Below, piece after piece: positions 17,135-25,742 of a stretch of DNA of 64,000 bases (its first letter is position 1; every line of letters begins with the position of its first letter). The DNA lies in NCBI RefSeq assembly GCF_900115775.1, contig NZ_FOXS01000002.1, forward strand, positions 1,085,129 to 1,149,128, in the 5' to 3' direction. The notes beneath the pieces were generated by a model that had not been told where the DNA came from, searched no databases, and saw only the letters and a list, made by a program, of their open reading frames with translations. Origin of the DNA: Hymenobacter arizonensis (GTDB taxonomy: Bacteria > Bacteroidota > Bacteroidia > Cytophagales > Hymenobacteraceae). A program made the position numbers and the translations under genes.

Positions 17135-19654
17135 ATGATTATTGTGCGTAGTTTCTTCGTAAGATGTGTGCTGGTCCTCTCGTTGCTGGGGGGAGGGCTT
17201 GCCAGCCCGGTTTTGGCGCAACAGGGCGCTGCGGGCTCGATTGACGAGCCCAAGAAGTACGTGCTGGGAGGCATTACGGTAAGCGGTTCTCGCTACCTTG
17301 ACCCCAACACCCTCATTGGCCTGACGGGCCTCCGGATAGGCGACGCTATTTCGATTCCGGGCGAGGAAATTGGTAAATCCATTCGCAAGCTCTGGGCGCA
17401 AGGCATTCTGGGAGATGTGAGCGTGACCATCGCCCGTACCGAAGGCAATAAAATCTTCCTTGACTACAACCTCAAGGAACGTCCTCGCTTGTCCAAGTTT
17501 ACTTTCACGGGTATTCGCAAAGGCCAAACGGAGGACCTTACCAAAAAGATTACCCTGATTCGTGGCAAGGTGGTTACCGATGCCTTGCTGAACAACACCC
17601 GGACGCAGGTTCGCAAGTTCTATGTGAACAAGGGCTATCTGGATGCCAAAGTCAATATCATGCAGGTGCCGGACTCTTCTCTGTCTAATAGCGTGGCGTT
17701 GCGCATCGATGTAGACAAGGGCGCTAAAGTGCGCATTCATGACATTGCCTTCGAAGGCAACACTGCGTTTTCGGACCGCAAGCTGAAGGGCAAGCTCAAA
17801 AAGACCAAGGAACGGAAGTGGTACAAGATTCTCACTCCCGCCAAGTTCCAGCGTAGCGAGTACGAAGAGGATAAGAAAAGCCTGGTGGAGTTCTACAATG
17901 CAGAGGGTTATCGCGATGCTACCATTGTGAGCGATACGCTGGTGCGTGATGCCGAAGGACTTGCATTGCGCATCACCGTCGATGAAGGGCCGAAATACTA
18001 TTTCCGCCACATCACCTGGAACGGTAACTACCTCTACGACGATAAAACCCTAGCCAATGTACTTGGCATCAAGCCGGGCAGCCCATACAGCAAGGAGATT
18101 CTCGATAAGCGCCTGAATTACAATCCTACCGGACAGGACATCTCTTCGCTGTACCTCAACGACGGCTACCTCTTCTTTACCATTGACCCGGTAGAAACCA
18201 AAGTAGAGGGCGATTCAATTGATATTGAGATGCGCTTGAGCGAGGGTGTACAGGCACACATCAAAGACATCAACATCTCGGGCAATACCAAAACCAGCGA
18301 CCACGTGCTGCGCCGCACCCTGCGCACGCTTCCCGGTGACAAATTCAACCGCGAGCTTCTTATCCGCTCGCAGCGTGAAATCGCAACTTTGGGCTACTTC
18401 GACCCGGAGAAGATTGGCATCAACCCCATTCCAAATCCAGTGGATGGCACCGTAGACATTAACTACACTGTAGTTGAGAAGCCCTCTGACCAGGTTACGC
18501 TATCTGGTGGCTGGGGCGGATTCGCAGGTTTCATTGGCACCGTAGGACTGGTTTTCAATAACTTCTCGATGCGGAAGGCCGGTACCCTCCGCAACTGGAC
18601 GCCCGTGCCATCGGGTGATGGCCAGCGTTTGGCTCTGAATATTCAAGCCAATGGCGTTCAGTACCAAGCTTACTCGCTCTCGTTTACGGAGCCCTGGTTG
18701 GGTGGCCGTCGACCCAACTCTTTCTCCTTTAGCCTAAACCACAGCATTCAGCGTTTGGGACAGGCTTTGGACGCCTCCACAAGCAGCTTTATCAAGGTAA
18801 ACAGTGCCTCAATAGGTTTGGGACGGCAATTGCGTGTGCCAGATGACTATTTCACCCTGAGCAATTCGCTTTCGCTAAGCCAGTACCAGACGCAGAATTA
18901 CAACCTGATTCCTGGCTTCGCTACGGGTTTTGCTACCAACATCACATTTAACACGACGCTGGCCCGTAACAGCATCGACAACCCTACTTATACCCGTCGG
19001 GGTTCAGCACTCAGCCTGAGCCTGAACTTGACGCCGCCTTACTCGCTGTTAAACCCGAACCACCCCAATACCAGCCAGCTGATTGAATTTCACAAGTGGA
19101 TGTTCGACGCGTCGTGGTTTACCCCCATTGTGGGCAAACTGGTGCTCAATACCCGCGCCCACTTTGGCTTCTTGGGCACTTACAGTGCCAACCGTCAGAT
19201 TGGTCCCTTTGAACGGTTCAAAATGGGTGGAGCAGGCTTAGGTAATAACGGCGGAGGTAACTTTCTGGTTGGCACCGACTTTGTCGGGTTGCGCGGCTAC
19301 GACGACCCCAACGCTACGTTTGCCATCCCTACCGCTCAAGATAGGCAAGCGGGTGGTATAGCTTTCAACAAGTACGTGTTGGAGATGCGCTACCCTGTCA
19401 GCCTTAACCCGGCAGCTACAGTTTATGTGCTGGCATTTGCTGAGGCTGGTAACGCTTACGATTCTTACCGGAATTACAACCCGTACAAGCTCTACCGTTC
19501 GGCTGGCGTAGGTGCTCGAATATTCATGTCGGCATTCGGTTTGCTAGGGTTTGACTTTGGCCATGGTTTCGACCAGGTTATTCCGACTGTGCCTAACGCT
19601 GGCAAGCAGGACCCCAATCACTTTCACTTCATTATTGGACAGCAAATTCGCTAG
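17135..19654 (+). CDS. bamA: Outer-membrane assembly factor BamA
   Basis: An 839-residue Omp85-family protein that inserts beta-barrel proteins into the outer membrane. A signal peptide (1-28, ending VLAQ) is followed by several POTRA domains (about 40-430; for example YVLGGITVSGSRYLDPNTLIG, HIKDINISGNTKTSDHVLRRTL) and a 16-stranded barrel that carries the LRGYDD motif equivalent to the conserved VRGF/Y loop. Length fits BamA (about 800-900). The downstream genes are two Skp-like periplasmic chaperones, consistent with an outer-membrane assembly operon. Confidence 0.95.
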   Translation: MIIVRSFFVRCVLVLSLLGGGLASPVLAQQGAAGSIDEPKKYVLGGITVSGSRYLDPNTLIGLTGLRIGDAISIPGEEIGKSIRKLWAQGILGDVSVTIARTEGNKIFLDYNLKERPRLSKFTFTGIRKGQTEDLTKKITLIRGKVVTDALLNNTRTQVRKFYVNKGYLDAKVNIMQVPDSSLSNSVALRIDVDKGAKVRIHDIAFEGNTAFSDRKLKGKLKKTKERKWYKILTPAKFQRSEYEEDKKSLVEFYNAEGYRDATIVSDTLVRDAEGLALRITVDEGPKYYFRHITWNGNYLYDDKTLANVLGIKPGSPYSKEILDKRLNYNPTGQDISSLYLNDGYLFFTIDPVETKVEGDSIDIEMRLSEGVQAHIKDINISGNTKTSDHVLRRTLRTLPGDKFNRELLIRSQREIATLGYFDPEKIGINPIPNPVDGTVDINYTVVEKPSDQVTLSGGWGGFAGFIGTVGLVFNNFSMRKAGTLRNWTPVPSGDGQRLALNIQANGVQYQAYSLSFTEPWLGGRRPNSFSFSLNHSIQRLGQALDASTSSFIKVNSASIGLGRQLRVPDDYFTLSNSLSLSQYQTQNYNLIPGFATGFATNITFNTTLARNSIDNPTYTRRGSALSLSLNLTPPYSLLNPNHPNTSQLIEFHKWMFDASWFTPIVGKLVLNTRAHFGFLGTYSANRQIGPFERFKMGGAGLGNNGGGNFLVGTDFVGLRGYDDPNATFAIPTAQDRQAGGIAFNKYVLEMRYPVSLNPAATVYVLAFAEAGNAYDSYRNYNPYKLYRSAGVGARIFMSAFGLLGFDFGHGFDQVIPTVPNAGKQDPNHFHFIIGQQIR

Positions 19655-19692
19655 TCGGGCACTAGCAGGCAGCATTTCACGTTTCCTCAGCT

Positions 19693-20379
19693 ATGAAGAT
19701 TTTCCGTGGCCTGCTGGCCTTATTGTTGCTAAGTGTAGCGTCTGAAGCTCAAGCACAGAAATTTGGTTGGGTCGATACGGAGTTCATCATGGCCAAAATG
19801 CCTGAGTACGCCAAAGCCCAACTCGAATTGAACACGTTCTCCGAAACGTGGCAAAAGGAAATCGAGGCACAGAAGAAAGACCTCGACAAGATGTACCGCA
19901 ACTACAGCGCGGAGGAAGTGGTGCTAACCGAGCCCATGAAGAAGAAGCGCCAAGACGAAATCCTGAAGAAGGAACAAGACATCAAGGCGTACCAAAACAA
20001 GCAGTTTGGCTACGAAGGCCAGATATTTAAGAAGCGCCAGGAGCTGAATAAGCCCGTTCAGGACAAGGTTTTTGAAGCAGTGGAAAAAGTCGCTAAAAAG
20101 AAGCAGCTTGCTGTGCTCTTCGATAAATCTGGCGATTTGACCATGCTTTATACCAACCCAGCGCACGATTACACGGAATTTGTGTTAGAAGAACTAGGCC
20201 TTGGTGCCGAGGACCGCAACCAGCCTGGCCCGAAAGGAACCGTAAAAACCGTGGCTCCGCCCCAAACGCCCGTCGACCCTAATTTTGAGTCTGACTCGGG
20301 TGCTCCCGAGCCAGCTGCCAATGGCAAACCAGCTTTGAAACCCAAAACTGCTCGCCCAAGCAAGAAGAACTTGAAGTAA
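19693..20379 (+). CDS. OmpH/Skp family periplasmic chaperone 1
   Basis: A 228-residue protein with a signal peptide (about 1-22, ending AQA) and a long charged coiled coil (about 40-150), the Skp layout. Skp-type chaperones hold unfolded outer-membrane proteins in the periplasm. GWVDTEFIMAKMPEY is the conserved first strand. The C-terminal 60 residues are a Pro/Lys-rich tail beyond the usual Skp domain. The gene starts 38 bases after bamA and is followed by a second paralog with its own promoter box. Confidence 0.92.
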   Translation: MKIFRGLLALLLLSVASEAQAQKFGWVDTEFIMAKMPEYAKAQLELNTFSETWQKEIEAQKKDLDKMYRNYSAEEVVLTEPMKKKRQDEILKKEQDIKAYQNKQFGYEGQIFKKRQELNKPVQDKVFEAVEKVAKKKQLAVLFDKSGDLTMLYTNPAHDYTEFVLEELGLGAEDRNQPGPKGTVKTVAPPQTPVDPNFESDSGAPEPAANGKPALKPKTARPSKKNLK

Positions 20380-20380
20380 T

Positions 20381-20388
20381 TACCTTTG
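20381..20388 (+). promoter_or_regulatory. Promoter -7 box before second skp-like gene
   Basis: TACCTTTG, a full TAnnTTTG match, starts one base after the stop of the first Skp gene and 30 bases before the start of the second. No TTG at ideal spacing. It suggests extra expression of the second chaperone. Confidence 0.45.
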
Positions 20389-20417
20389 TCTTAATATTTT
20401 TCTGACCTTTTTTCTTT

Positions 20418-21062
20418 TTGATGAACCTCGTGAAAATCTTTCGTCTGACGCTCGCCGCTGCTCTGCTCACCGCCGGAACCCTGGCTACCACTTCTGCGCA
20501 GGCCCAGGCCCCTTTGAAAATTGGCTACACCGACGTACAGTATGTGCTGGCCCAGATGCCCGAAAGCAAGCAGATTGAATCTGACCTGAAAGCTTACAAT
20601 ACCCAACTGGAAGGCCAGTTGAGAAGCAAGTCGGGTGAGCTGGAAGCCAAATACAAAGCGTATCAGCAAGGTGAAGCCACCATGACGGACATCGTGAAGG
20701 CTGACAAGCAGAAGGAAATGCAGAACATGCAGCAGTCCATCCAGGAATTCCAGCGCAGCGCGGAGCAGTCGCTGCAGCAGAAGCAGCAGACCCTGCTGAA
20801 GCCTGCCCTCGACAAGCTGCAAAAGAACATCGATGCGGTAGCCGAAGAAAATGGCTTCACCTACGTGTTCAACTCGGATGGTGGCGGAAGCCCGCTGTTG
20901 TTGCACGCTCCCAAGGATGGCGATATCTCTGACTTGGTGCTGAAGAAAATGGGCATCACGCCTGGCGCAGCTGCTACCATCAAATCGGGCCCGACTACTG
21001 CTCCGGCCACGGCTCCTGCGGTTCCTGTTAACAGCAAGACCAAAACCAAAACCAAGAAATAA
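20418..21062 (+). CDS. OmpH/Skp family periplasmic chaperone 2
   Basis: A 214-residue paralog of the preceding gene: signal peptide (1-28, ending AQAQ), conserved IGYTDVQYVLAQMPESKQIE, and a coiled coil rich in Gln and Lys (about 45-140). A Thr/Ala/Lys-rich tail ends in TKTKTKK. Expected to hold unfolded outer-membrane proteins together with the first copy. It is followed by an intrinsic terminator. Confidence 0.92.
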   Translation: MMNLVKIFRLTLAAALLTAGTLATTSAQAQAPLKIGYTDVQYVLAQMPESKQIESDLKAYNTQLEGQLRSKSGELEAKYKAYQQGEATMTDIVKADKQKEMQNMQQSIQEFQRSAEQSLQQKQQTLLKPALDKLQKNIDAVAEENGFTYVFNSDGGGSPLLLHAPKDGDISDLVLKKMGITPGAAATIKSGPTTAPATAPAVPVNSKTKTKTKK

Positions 21063-21086
21063 GCGGCAACTTGCCGCACAGTAGCG

Positions 21087-21116
21087 AAAAGCCGGAGCAG
21101 TTGCTTCGGCTTTTTT
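21087..21116 (+). terminator. Intrinsic terminator after skp genes
   Basis: AAAAGCCGGAGCA pairs with TGCTTCGGCTTTT (one G-T pair) followed by T-run. It lies only 20 bases before the start codon of the next gene. Confidence 0.8.
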
Positions 21117-21135
21117 CGTGCATCAATACCCAAGT

Positions 21136-22191
21136 ATGATAAGCAACAAACTAGACGCTAAGGATTTAGAGGGAGCCGATTTAGACGCTGCAGAGCTAGG
21201 CGACGAACTTTACGAGCATCATCGCATTGTGGTCGATAAAGGGCAGGAACTGCTACGCATCGATAAGTTTTTGCTGGGGCGTTTGCGCAATACCTCGCGC
21301 AACAAGGTGCAAGAAGCCATTCGGGCGCTGGCAGTCGAGGTGAACGGCGCCCCCGTGAAACCCAACTATCGGGTGAAGCCTCAGGATACCATTACCATCA
21401 CGCTACCAGAGCCTCCTCATGAAGGCAAAGTGGTGCCCGAAGAGATGCCCCTGGATATCCGATATGAGGATGCTGAGCTTCTTATTGTGAACAAGCCTGC
21501 CGGGTTGGTGGTACACCCCGCCTACGGCCACTGGCAAGGCACGCTGGTGAATGGCTTAGCGCATCACTTGGCCAACTTGCCTACTGGCCGCAATGGTGAA
21601 ATCAGGCCTGGATTGGTGCACCGAATTGACAAGGACACTTCGGGCTTACTGGTTATTGGCAAAACCGAGTTTGCCATGACGCATCTTTCGTTGCAATTCT
21701 TTCACCATACTATCAAGCGTAGCTATTTAGCGTTGGTTTGGGGGACGCCACCGGGCCCGACGGGCACTATTCGGGGTAATATTGGCCGCAGCCTGCGCGA
21801 CCGCAAGGTGCAGGCGGTATATCCTGGCGGAGAGCAAGGCAAGCCCGCTGTGACGCATTATGAAGTGCTGGAGAGCTTTGGGCCGGTCACGCTGTTGCGC
21901 TGCGTGCTGGAAACGGGCCGTACCCACCAGATTCGGGCACATATGCAATACCTTGGCCACCCCTTATTCTCAGATGCGACCTACGGTGGCGACCGCATTC
22001 GGGTAGGCCAGAACACGGGCACTTACCGGGCTTTCGTAGAGAATGCCTTTCAGCTAATGCCGCGTCAGGCATTGCATGCCCTTTCGCTGGGGTTTGTACA
22101 CCCTACTTCGGGAGAACAAATTTACTTTGAGGCCGAGCTGCCCGAAGACTTCGCAATTGTGCTTGCGAAATGGCGCAATTGGGCCGGATAA
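21136..22191 (+). CDS. RluA/RluD-family pseudouridine synthase
   Basis: A 351-residue enzyme that isomerises uridine to pseudouridine in rRNA. An N-terminal S4 domain (about 35-95; LRIDKFLLGRLRNTSRNKVQEAI) is followed by the catalytic domain with HRIDKDTSGL, whose Asp is the nucleophile, and GRTHQIRAHM. The architecture and length fit RluD, which modifies 23S rRNA helix 69; the assignment to RluD rather than a sister is likely but not certain. ATG 21136 is chosen over a GTG at 21118 that would directly follow the terminator T-run. Confidence 0.93.
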   Translation: MISNKLDAKDLEGADLDAAELGDELYEHHRIVVDKGQELLRIDKFLLGRLRNTSRNKVQEAIRALAVEVNGAPVKPNYRVKPQDTITITLPEPPHEGKVVPEEMPLDIRYEDAELLIVNKPAGLVVHPAYGHWQGTLVNGLAHHLANLPTGRNGEIRPGLVHRIDKDTSGLLVIGKTEFAMTHLSLQFFHHTIKRSYLALVWGTPPGPTGTIRGNIGRSLRDRKVQAVYPGGEQGKPAVTHYEVLESFGPVTLLRCVLETGRTHQIRAHMQYLGHPLFSDATYGGDRIRVGQNTGTYRAFVENAFQLMPRQALHALSLGFVHPTSGEQIYFEAELPEDFAIVLAKWRNWAG

Positions 22192-22199
22192 AAAAGTTT

Positions 22200-22249
22200 A
22201 TTCCAAACAAAAGCCCCGATGCAGCTGCATCGGGGCTTTTGTTTGGAAT
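22200..22249. terminator. Perfect 50-base palindromic bidirectional terminator
   Basis: The fifty bases are their own reverse complement, with a core AAAAGCCCCGATGC / GCATCGGGGCTTTT. It lies between two convergent genes and provides a T-run on both strands. Confidence 0.9.
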
Positions 22250-22263
22250 GGAACAAGTACAGG

Positions 22264-23889
22264 CTACTTCTTCTTGGCTGGGGCCTTCCTGGGAGCAGCA
22301 GCACTAGGCTTGGCTTTAAGGATGCTGATGTTGTTGGCAGCACCTTTATTGCCTGGGTCCAGTACCAGAACTTGCTCGAAGTAATTCAAGGCAGCTGATT
22401 TGTCGCCTTTCTGGAAGTTATATACACCCAGATAACCGTTGGCTTCTACTACGCCTTCTTTGAACTTAGTAGGGTCGGCACCTTCAGCTTTCGACAGCTC
22501 AATGTACTTCTCGTAGTAAGGCTTAGCTAAGCCTTTTTTGGCTTCAGGGTCAAGGTTAGAATTCACCTGCGCCCGAGCCAAGTAGCCAGGAGCGTAAGTA
22601 GGACGCGCGGTCAGGATGATGTTGTAAACACTGTCGGCCTGTGTGAACTGCTTGTTGCCAGTATAAGCCGTAGCGAGACGGAACTGGTCGGTGAGGTCAC
22701 CATTACAGCTGGTCAGCTTGTACTTATACACGCTCACAGCACCTTTGTAGTCCTTCTGGTTGGCGTAGATGGACGCCAAGTCGTTCTGGAAGTCGCAAGC
22801 TTTGGAAGGGTCCTTGGCAATAATCTGTTTAATCATGCCAATAGCTTCGGGGCCACGGCCCGTCTTGCTCATGATTTTGGCTTGGTAAGCGTAGTCTTCC
22901 GAAATAATCTTGTCGGCAGGAGCAAGCTTCATGTACGTGTCCATGGCCGTGCCAGCCCCGGCAAAGTCGCCGGTTTCATACAGCAAGTAAGGGCGCAGGC
23001 GGTTCATCGTAAGGTTGTTGGGGTCGCTCTGCAACACTTTGTTCACCTCGGCCAAAGATTCAGGATACTTCTTGGTCAGGTACAGGAACGAAGCATATTG
23101 TGCGTCGGTGGCCGGCGATTTTTCAGCCAGGCCGATGTACTTCTGGAAGCTTTCCAAGGCCAGGTCGTACTGACCAGCGTAGTAGTACATGTCAGCCAAC
23201 TCCCGGTGAGCGGGGGCATAGCTGGGGTCAAGCTCAATAGCTTTGTTGAGGCTTTCGCGGGCAGCGTTGTAGTTACGCGAACGAACGTTTAACGCGCCTT
23301 TCTTATAGTAAGCCTGGGCGTAGCTAGGATTGGCGTTAATAGCACGGTCGTAGCTGCTCATTGCCTCTCCACCACCTTGGTCCGACTGCAAGTAAACATC
23401 GCCCCGCGCTACCATCAGCGCCGGTTCGTCTTTCTTGTTCAGCGTTTGTGCAGCGTTGATGTATGTTTGGACTTTGCCGGTGTTTTTGATGTTCGACTCG
23501 CCATACGCCTGCGCAATCATGGTGAGCAGTTTGGCGTCTTTGTTCTTAGTTGCCTTTACAGCTGCATCAAATTGTGCTTCGGCAGGACCCACCTCGCCTT
23601 TGGCGAGCAAGGCACGGCCAGCAGCTACCTGACCAAAAGGGGAGGTGCCGGATGCGCGGTTGAAGTAAAAAGCAGCTGAGTCGGGCATCTCGCGCTTCGC
23701 GTAGAGGCGGCCCAGTTCATAGGCAGCTTCGGGCGAAGAACCGGGGCGCAATGCAGCACGGGCTTCGTTGTAGCGGCCGAGCTCAATGGCGCGTTGGGCG
23801 GATTGCACGTTTTGGGCGGTGGCCGCCGTAGTGCCAGCTACCATTGCAATGGCAACGAGCAGCGGCTGTTTCCAGGGCTTGAAACTCAT
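22264..23889 (-). CDS. Secreted tetratricopeptide-repeat protein
   Basis: A 541-residue protein with a signal peptide (about 1-25, ending ATAQ). About a dozen TPR-like units cover most of the chain (for example RAIELGRYNEARAAL, AINANPSYAQAYYKKGALNVRSRNY, ALNYFEQVLVLDPGNKGA). The tail is Ala/Pro/Lys-rich (PRKAPAKKK). TPR proteins act as scaffolds. It is the last gene of the TonB cluster after a PstS-like lipoprotein, a grouping that I recall from other Bacteroidota, so a role in TonB-dependent uptake or envelope assembly is plausible but not shown. Confidence 0.85.
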   Translation of the reverse strand: MSFKPWKQPLLVAIAMVAGTTAATAQNVQSAQRAIELGRYNEARAALRPGSSPEAAYELGRLYAKREMPDSAAFYFNRASGTSPFGQVAAGRALLAKGEVGPAEAQFDAAVKATKNKDAKLLTMIAQAYGESNIKNTGKVQTYINAAQTLNKKDEPALMVARGDVYLQSDQGGGEAMSSYDRAINANPSYAQAYYKKGALNVRSRNYNAARESLNKAIELDPSYAPAHRELADMYYYAGQYDLALESFQKYIGLAEKSPATDAQYASFLYLTKKYPESLAEVNKVLQSDPNNLTMNRLRPYLLYETGDFAGAGTAMDTYMKLAPADKIISEDYAYQAKIMSKTGRGPEAIGMIKQIIAKDPSKACDFQNDLASIYANQKDYKGAVSVYKYKLTSCNGDLTDQFRLATAYTGNKQFTQADSVYNIILTARPTYAPGYLARAQVNSNLDPEAKKGLAKPYYEKYIELSKAEGADPTKFKEGVVEANGYLGVYNFQKGDKSAALNYFEQVLVLDPGNKGAANNISILKAKPSAAAPRKAPAKKK

Positions 23890-23945
23890 AGGAAGAAAAA
23901 AAGATTGAAAAGCGGTAATGAAAAGTGGGTACGCAGGCAGGGCGA

Positions 23946-24938
23946 TTACAGTTTAGGAGTCGTAATAATACGAGCCTGCATTTGAGCGGGCATCAATCCC
24001 GATTTTTGGAAAATGAGCTGCCCGTTTTTGCCTGCCATGAAAGATGCAAACCCCGTGCCCAACCCCACACGGGCCTCACGGCTGATTATGTAAAGGTGGC
24101 GACGTAGCGGGTAATTCTGCAAGTCGGGATATTCTGCCAGTTGGGCGGCTGTTTTTTCAGCCAAATAAACTTGATAAGGTTGGATGTAGTCGTCGGGCTT
24201 GGGATTGGGCCGGGCCGTGATTCGGGCCACTCGCACCTTGTTGGCGAACTTCATCGCTGCGGGGTCGTCCCGGTCCGAAATCCAGTTTACGCCCACAATG
24301 CCAATGGCATTCGGATGCGTCGCAACATAATCAAGAAGAGCAGGGTTCGAGTTGGCCGCAAAAACCCGGGTTGTCAGGGTTGCGCCACGCGTCACCGAGT
24401 CGCGCACGAAACGCGCGGTGCTGCTGCGGTTGGCATCAAAAACAACATTAATGGCCGACAGACCTTTTTTGCCGCTTACTTGCTGCCAATTGGTGGCCTT
24501 GCCAGTGAAGATATCCGCCAGTTGGGCCACTGTCAACAAAGAATCGGGGTTGCTGCGGTTCAGCACAATAGCTAATCCGTCAGTCCCGATGTGGGTGATG
24601 CGCGGGGTAATGGTCTGCTTAACAAAGTCAGCCTTTTCCTCAGCATTGAGCTGACGCGAGACCACCGCCACTTTCACCTTGTCATTGATAAGGTCTAAGA
24701 ATACCTTTTCTTCCGGTTGGAAGCTCATTTTCAGGTGCGCATTCGGATAGAGCTTCGAGAAGGTGTCTACCTGCGCTTGTAAAATAGGAGCGAAGGTTTC
24801 GTCCACGCTCACAGCTATCGTACCACTAGTGGGCGTGTCTTGCGCACCCGGGGTGCCGGGGCCATTGCAAGCCACAACCGCTAGAACTCCGGCTAGAAGA
24901 GCGCTGCCTGAGGAAAGTAAGTATGCGCGCTTATTCAT
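23946..24938 (-). CDS. PstS-like substrate-binding lipoprotein
   Basis: A 330-residue periplasmic lipoprotein with lipobox Cys in LAVVACNG. The body follows the type II periplasmic-binding fold of PstS proteins (GTIAVSVDETFAPILQAQ, LAIVLNRSNPDSLLTVAQLADIFTG, NRSSTARFVRDSVTRG, AIGIVGVNWISD). Classic PstS binds phosphate for an ABC importer, but no pstCAB genes are present and the gene sits in a TonB-ExbBD run, so it may serve another ligand or a sensing role. ATG 24938 overlaps the stop of the upstream gene (bases ATGAATAA), implying translational coupling; an ATG two codons earlier is also possible. Confidence 0.85.
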   Translation of the reverse strand: MNKRAYLLSSGSALLAGVLAVVACNGPGTPGAQDTPTSGTIAVSVDETFAPILQAQVDTFSKLYPNAHLKMSFQPEEKVFLDLINDKVKVAVVSRQLNAEEKADFVKQTITPRITHIGTDGLAIVLNRSNPDSLLTVAQLADIFTGKATNWQQVSGKKGLSAINVVFDANRSSTARFVRDSVTRGATLTTRVFAANSNPALLDYVATHPNAIGIVGVNWISDRDDPAAMKFANKVRVARITARPNPKPDDYIQPYQVYLAEKTAAQLAEYPDLQNYPLRRHLYIISREARVGLGTGFASFMAGKNGQLIFQKSGLMPAQMQARIITTPKL

Positions 24939-25203
24939 GGTCATCAGAAGGAGTTTTTTTGCGAAAATGCACGTGGTAGGCTCGGCCAAATCGCACGAGT
25001 CCGTAGAGTATGAACACCGAGCCTAGTACCCGGCGAGCATTGGTGCCCATATTAATAATACCTCCATCGGAAGGTTCATGAGCCGATACCCATAGCCAAA
25101 CACCCAGCCCTACATACACTAAGGCCATGAAAAGGACAAAGTAATGTACCAATCGTTGGGGAGACTTGCCGAGTCGTTCTTCGGTGGTGGGAATATTAAG
25201 CAT
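24931..25203 (-). CDS. Small two-helix membrane protein
   Basis: A 90-residue protein starting at MLNIPTTEERLG with two hydrophobic segments (about 21-42 and 57-76) and a basic, His-containing C-terminus. No family is recognised. It lies between tonB and the PstS-like gene on the same strand and overlaps the latter. A location in the inner membrane and a link to the Ton cluster are inferred from topology and position. The alternative start five codons earlier is possible. Confidence 0.7.
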   Translation of the reverse strand: MLNIPTTEERLGKSPQRLVHYFVLFMALVYVGLGVWLWVSAHEPSDGGIINMGTNARRVLGSVFILYGLVRFGRAYHVHFRKKTPSDDHE

Positions 25204-25742
25204 AACGGGTAAATGCAAGAATTGAGAAGTAATAAACCGTGATTCAGCCGCTAAAGGTTCGACTCAATAATAGCCTCTTACTGGCTGCCACTGCAAAAGA
25301 GTAGAAAAATGGTCGTTTTTCATAGCGCTGGGCTAGTTTCAGCTATTTGCAGCGAAACCATACCAATGCCTTGCCTCAGCGGTCTAGGTACCGCAGCAAA
25401 TAAGCTAAAACGGCTTATAACACTTGGACTGTGCCCACTCCTAAACGTTTTCTTCTGTCGCAACTAGAAAAGCAATTCCTGAATCGCTTGCTCGTATTGC
25501 TAGCAGTTTTCGTGGAGCGCTTCTGCTTTATATGTAGAATGATTTTCGGTTTTCTATACTCATACGAGAGTGAGTGCTCTTACGCTAAAAGTGCAGTCCT
25601 TTTCAACGTAGCAGCGATGCTCAATAGTATGTAGGCATAGCCACTACTTCAGTCAATAGGTGGAGCCTATTAAAAAACCCCGAACCAAGCCGCAGCTCAA
25701 TTCGGGGTTCTTAATCATTCTGACAAAAAGCAGAACAAAGAC
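25204..25742. other. Intergenic region after tonB with terminator
   Basis: This 539-base gap contains the tonB terminator at 25671-25710 and otherwise AT-rich sequence. A 67-codon open frame on the plus strand (25431-25634) has no recognisable features and atypical composition, and I do not call it. The promoter of the downstream three genes may lie near 25210-25330, but I see no clear box. Confidence 0.5.
25671..25710 (-). terminator. Intrinsic terminator of tonB
   Basis: AACCCCGAA and TTCGGGGTT arms with a 16-base loop. On the minus strand the stem is followed by TTTTTT. Confidence 0.75.

Noticed and set aside
16988..18010. Minus-strand frame (340 codons) opposite uppS and bamA
   Set aside because: Crosses two conserved plus-strand genes; no motifs and no start signal.
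25431..25634. 67-codon plus-strand frame in the gap before tonB
   Set aside because: AT-rich gap sequence, Leu/Phe/Cys-rich translation, no promoter, no homolog known to me. Could be a small gene but unsupported.
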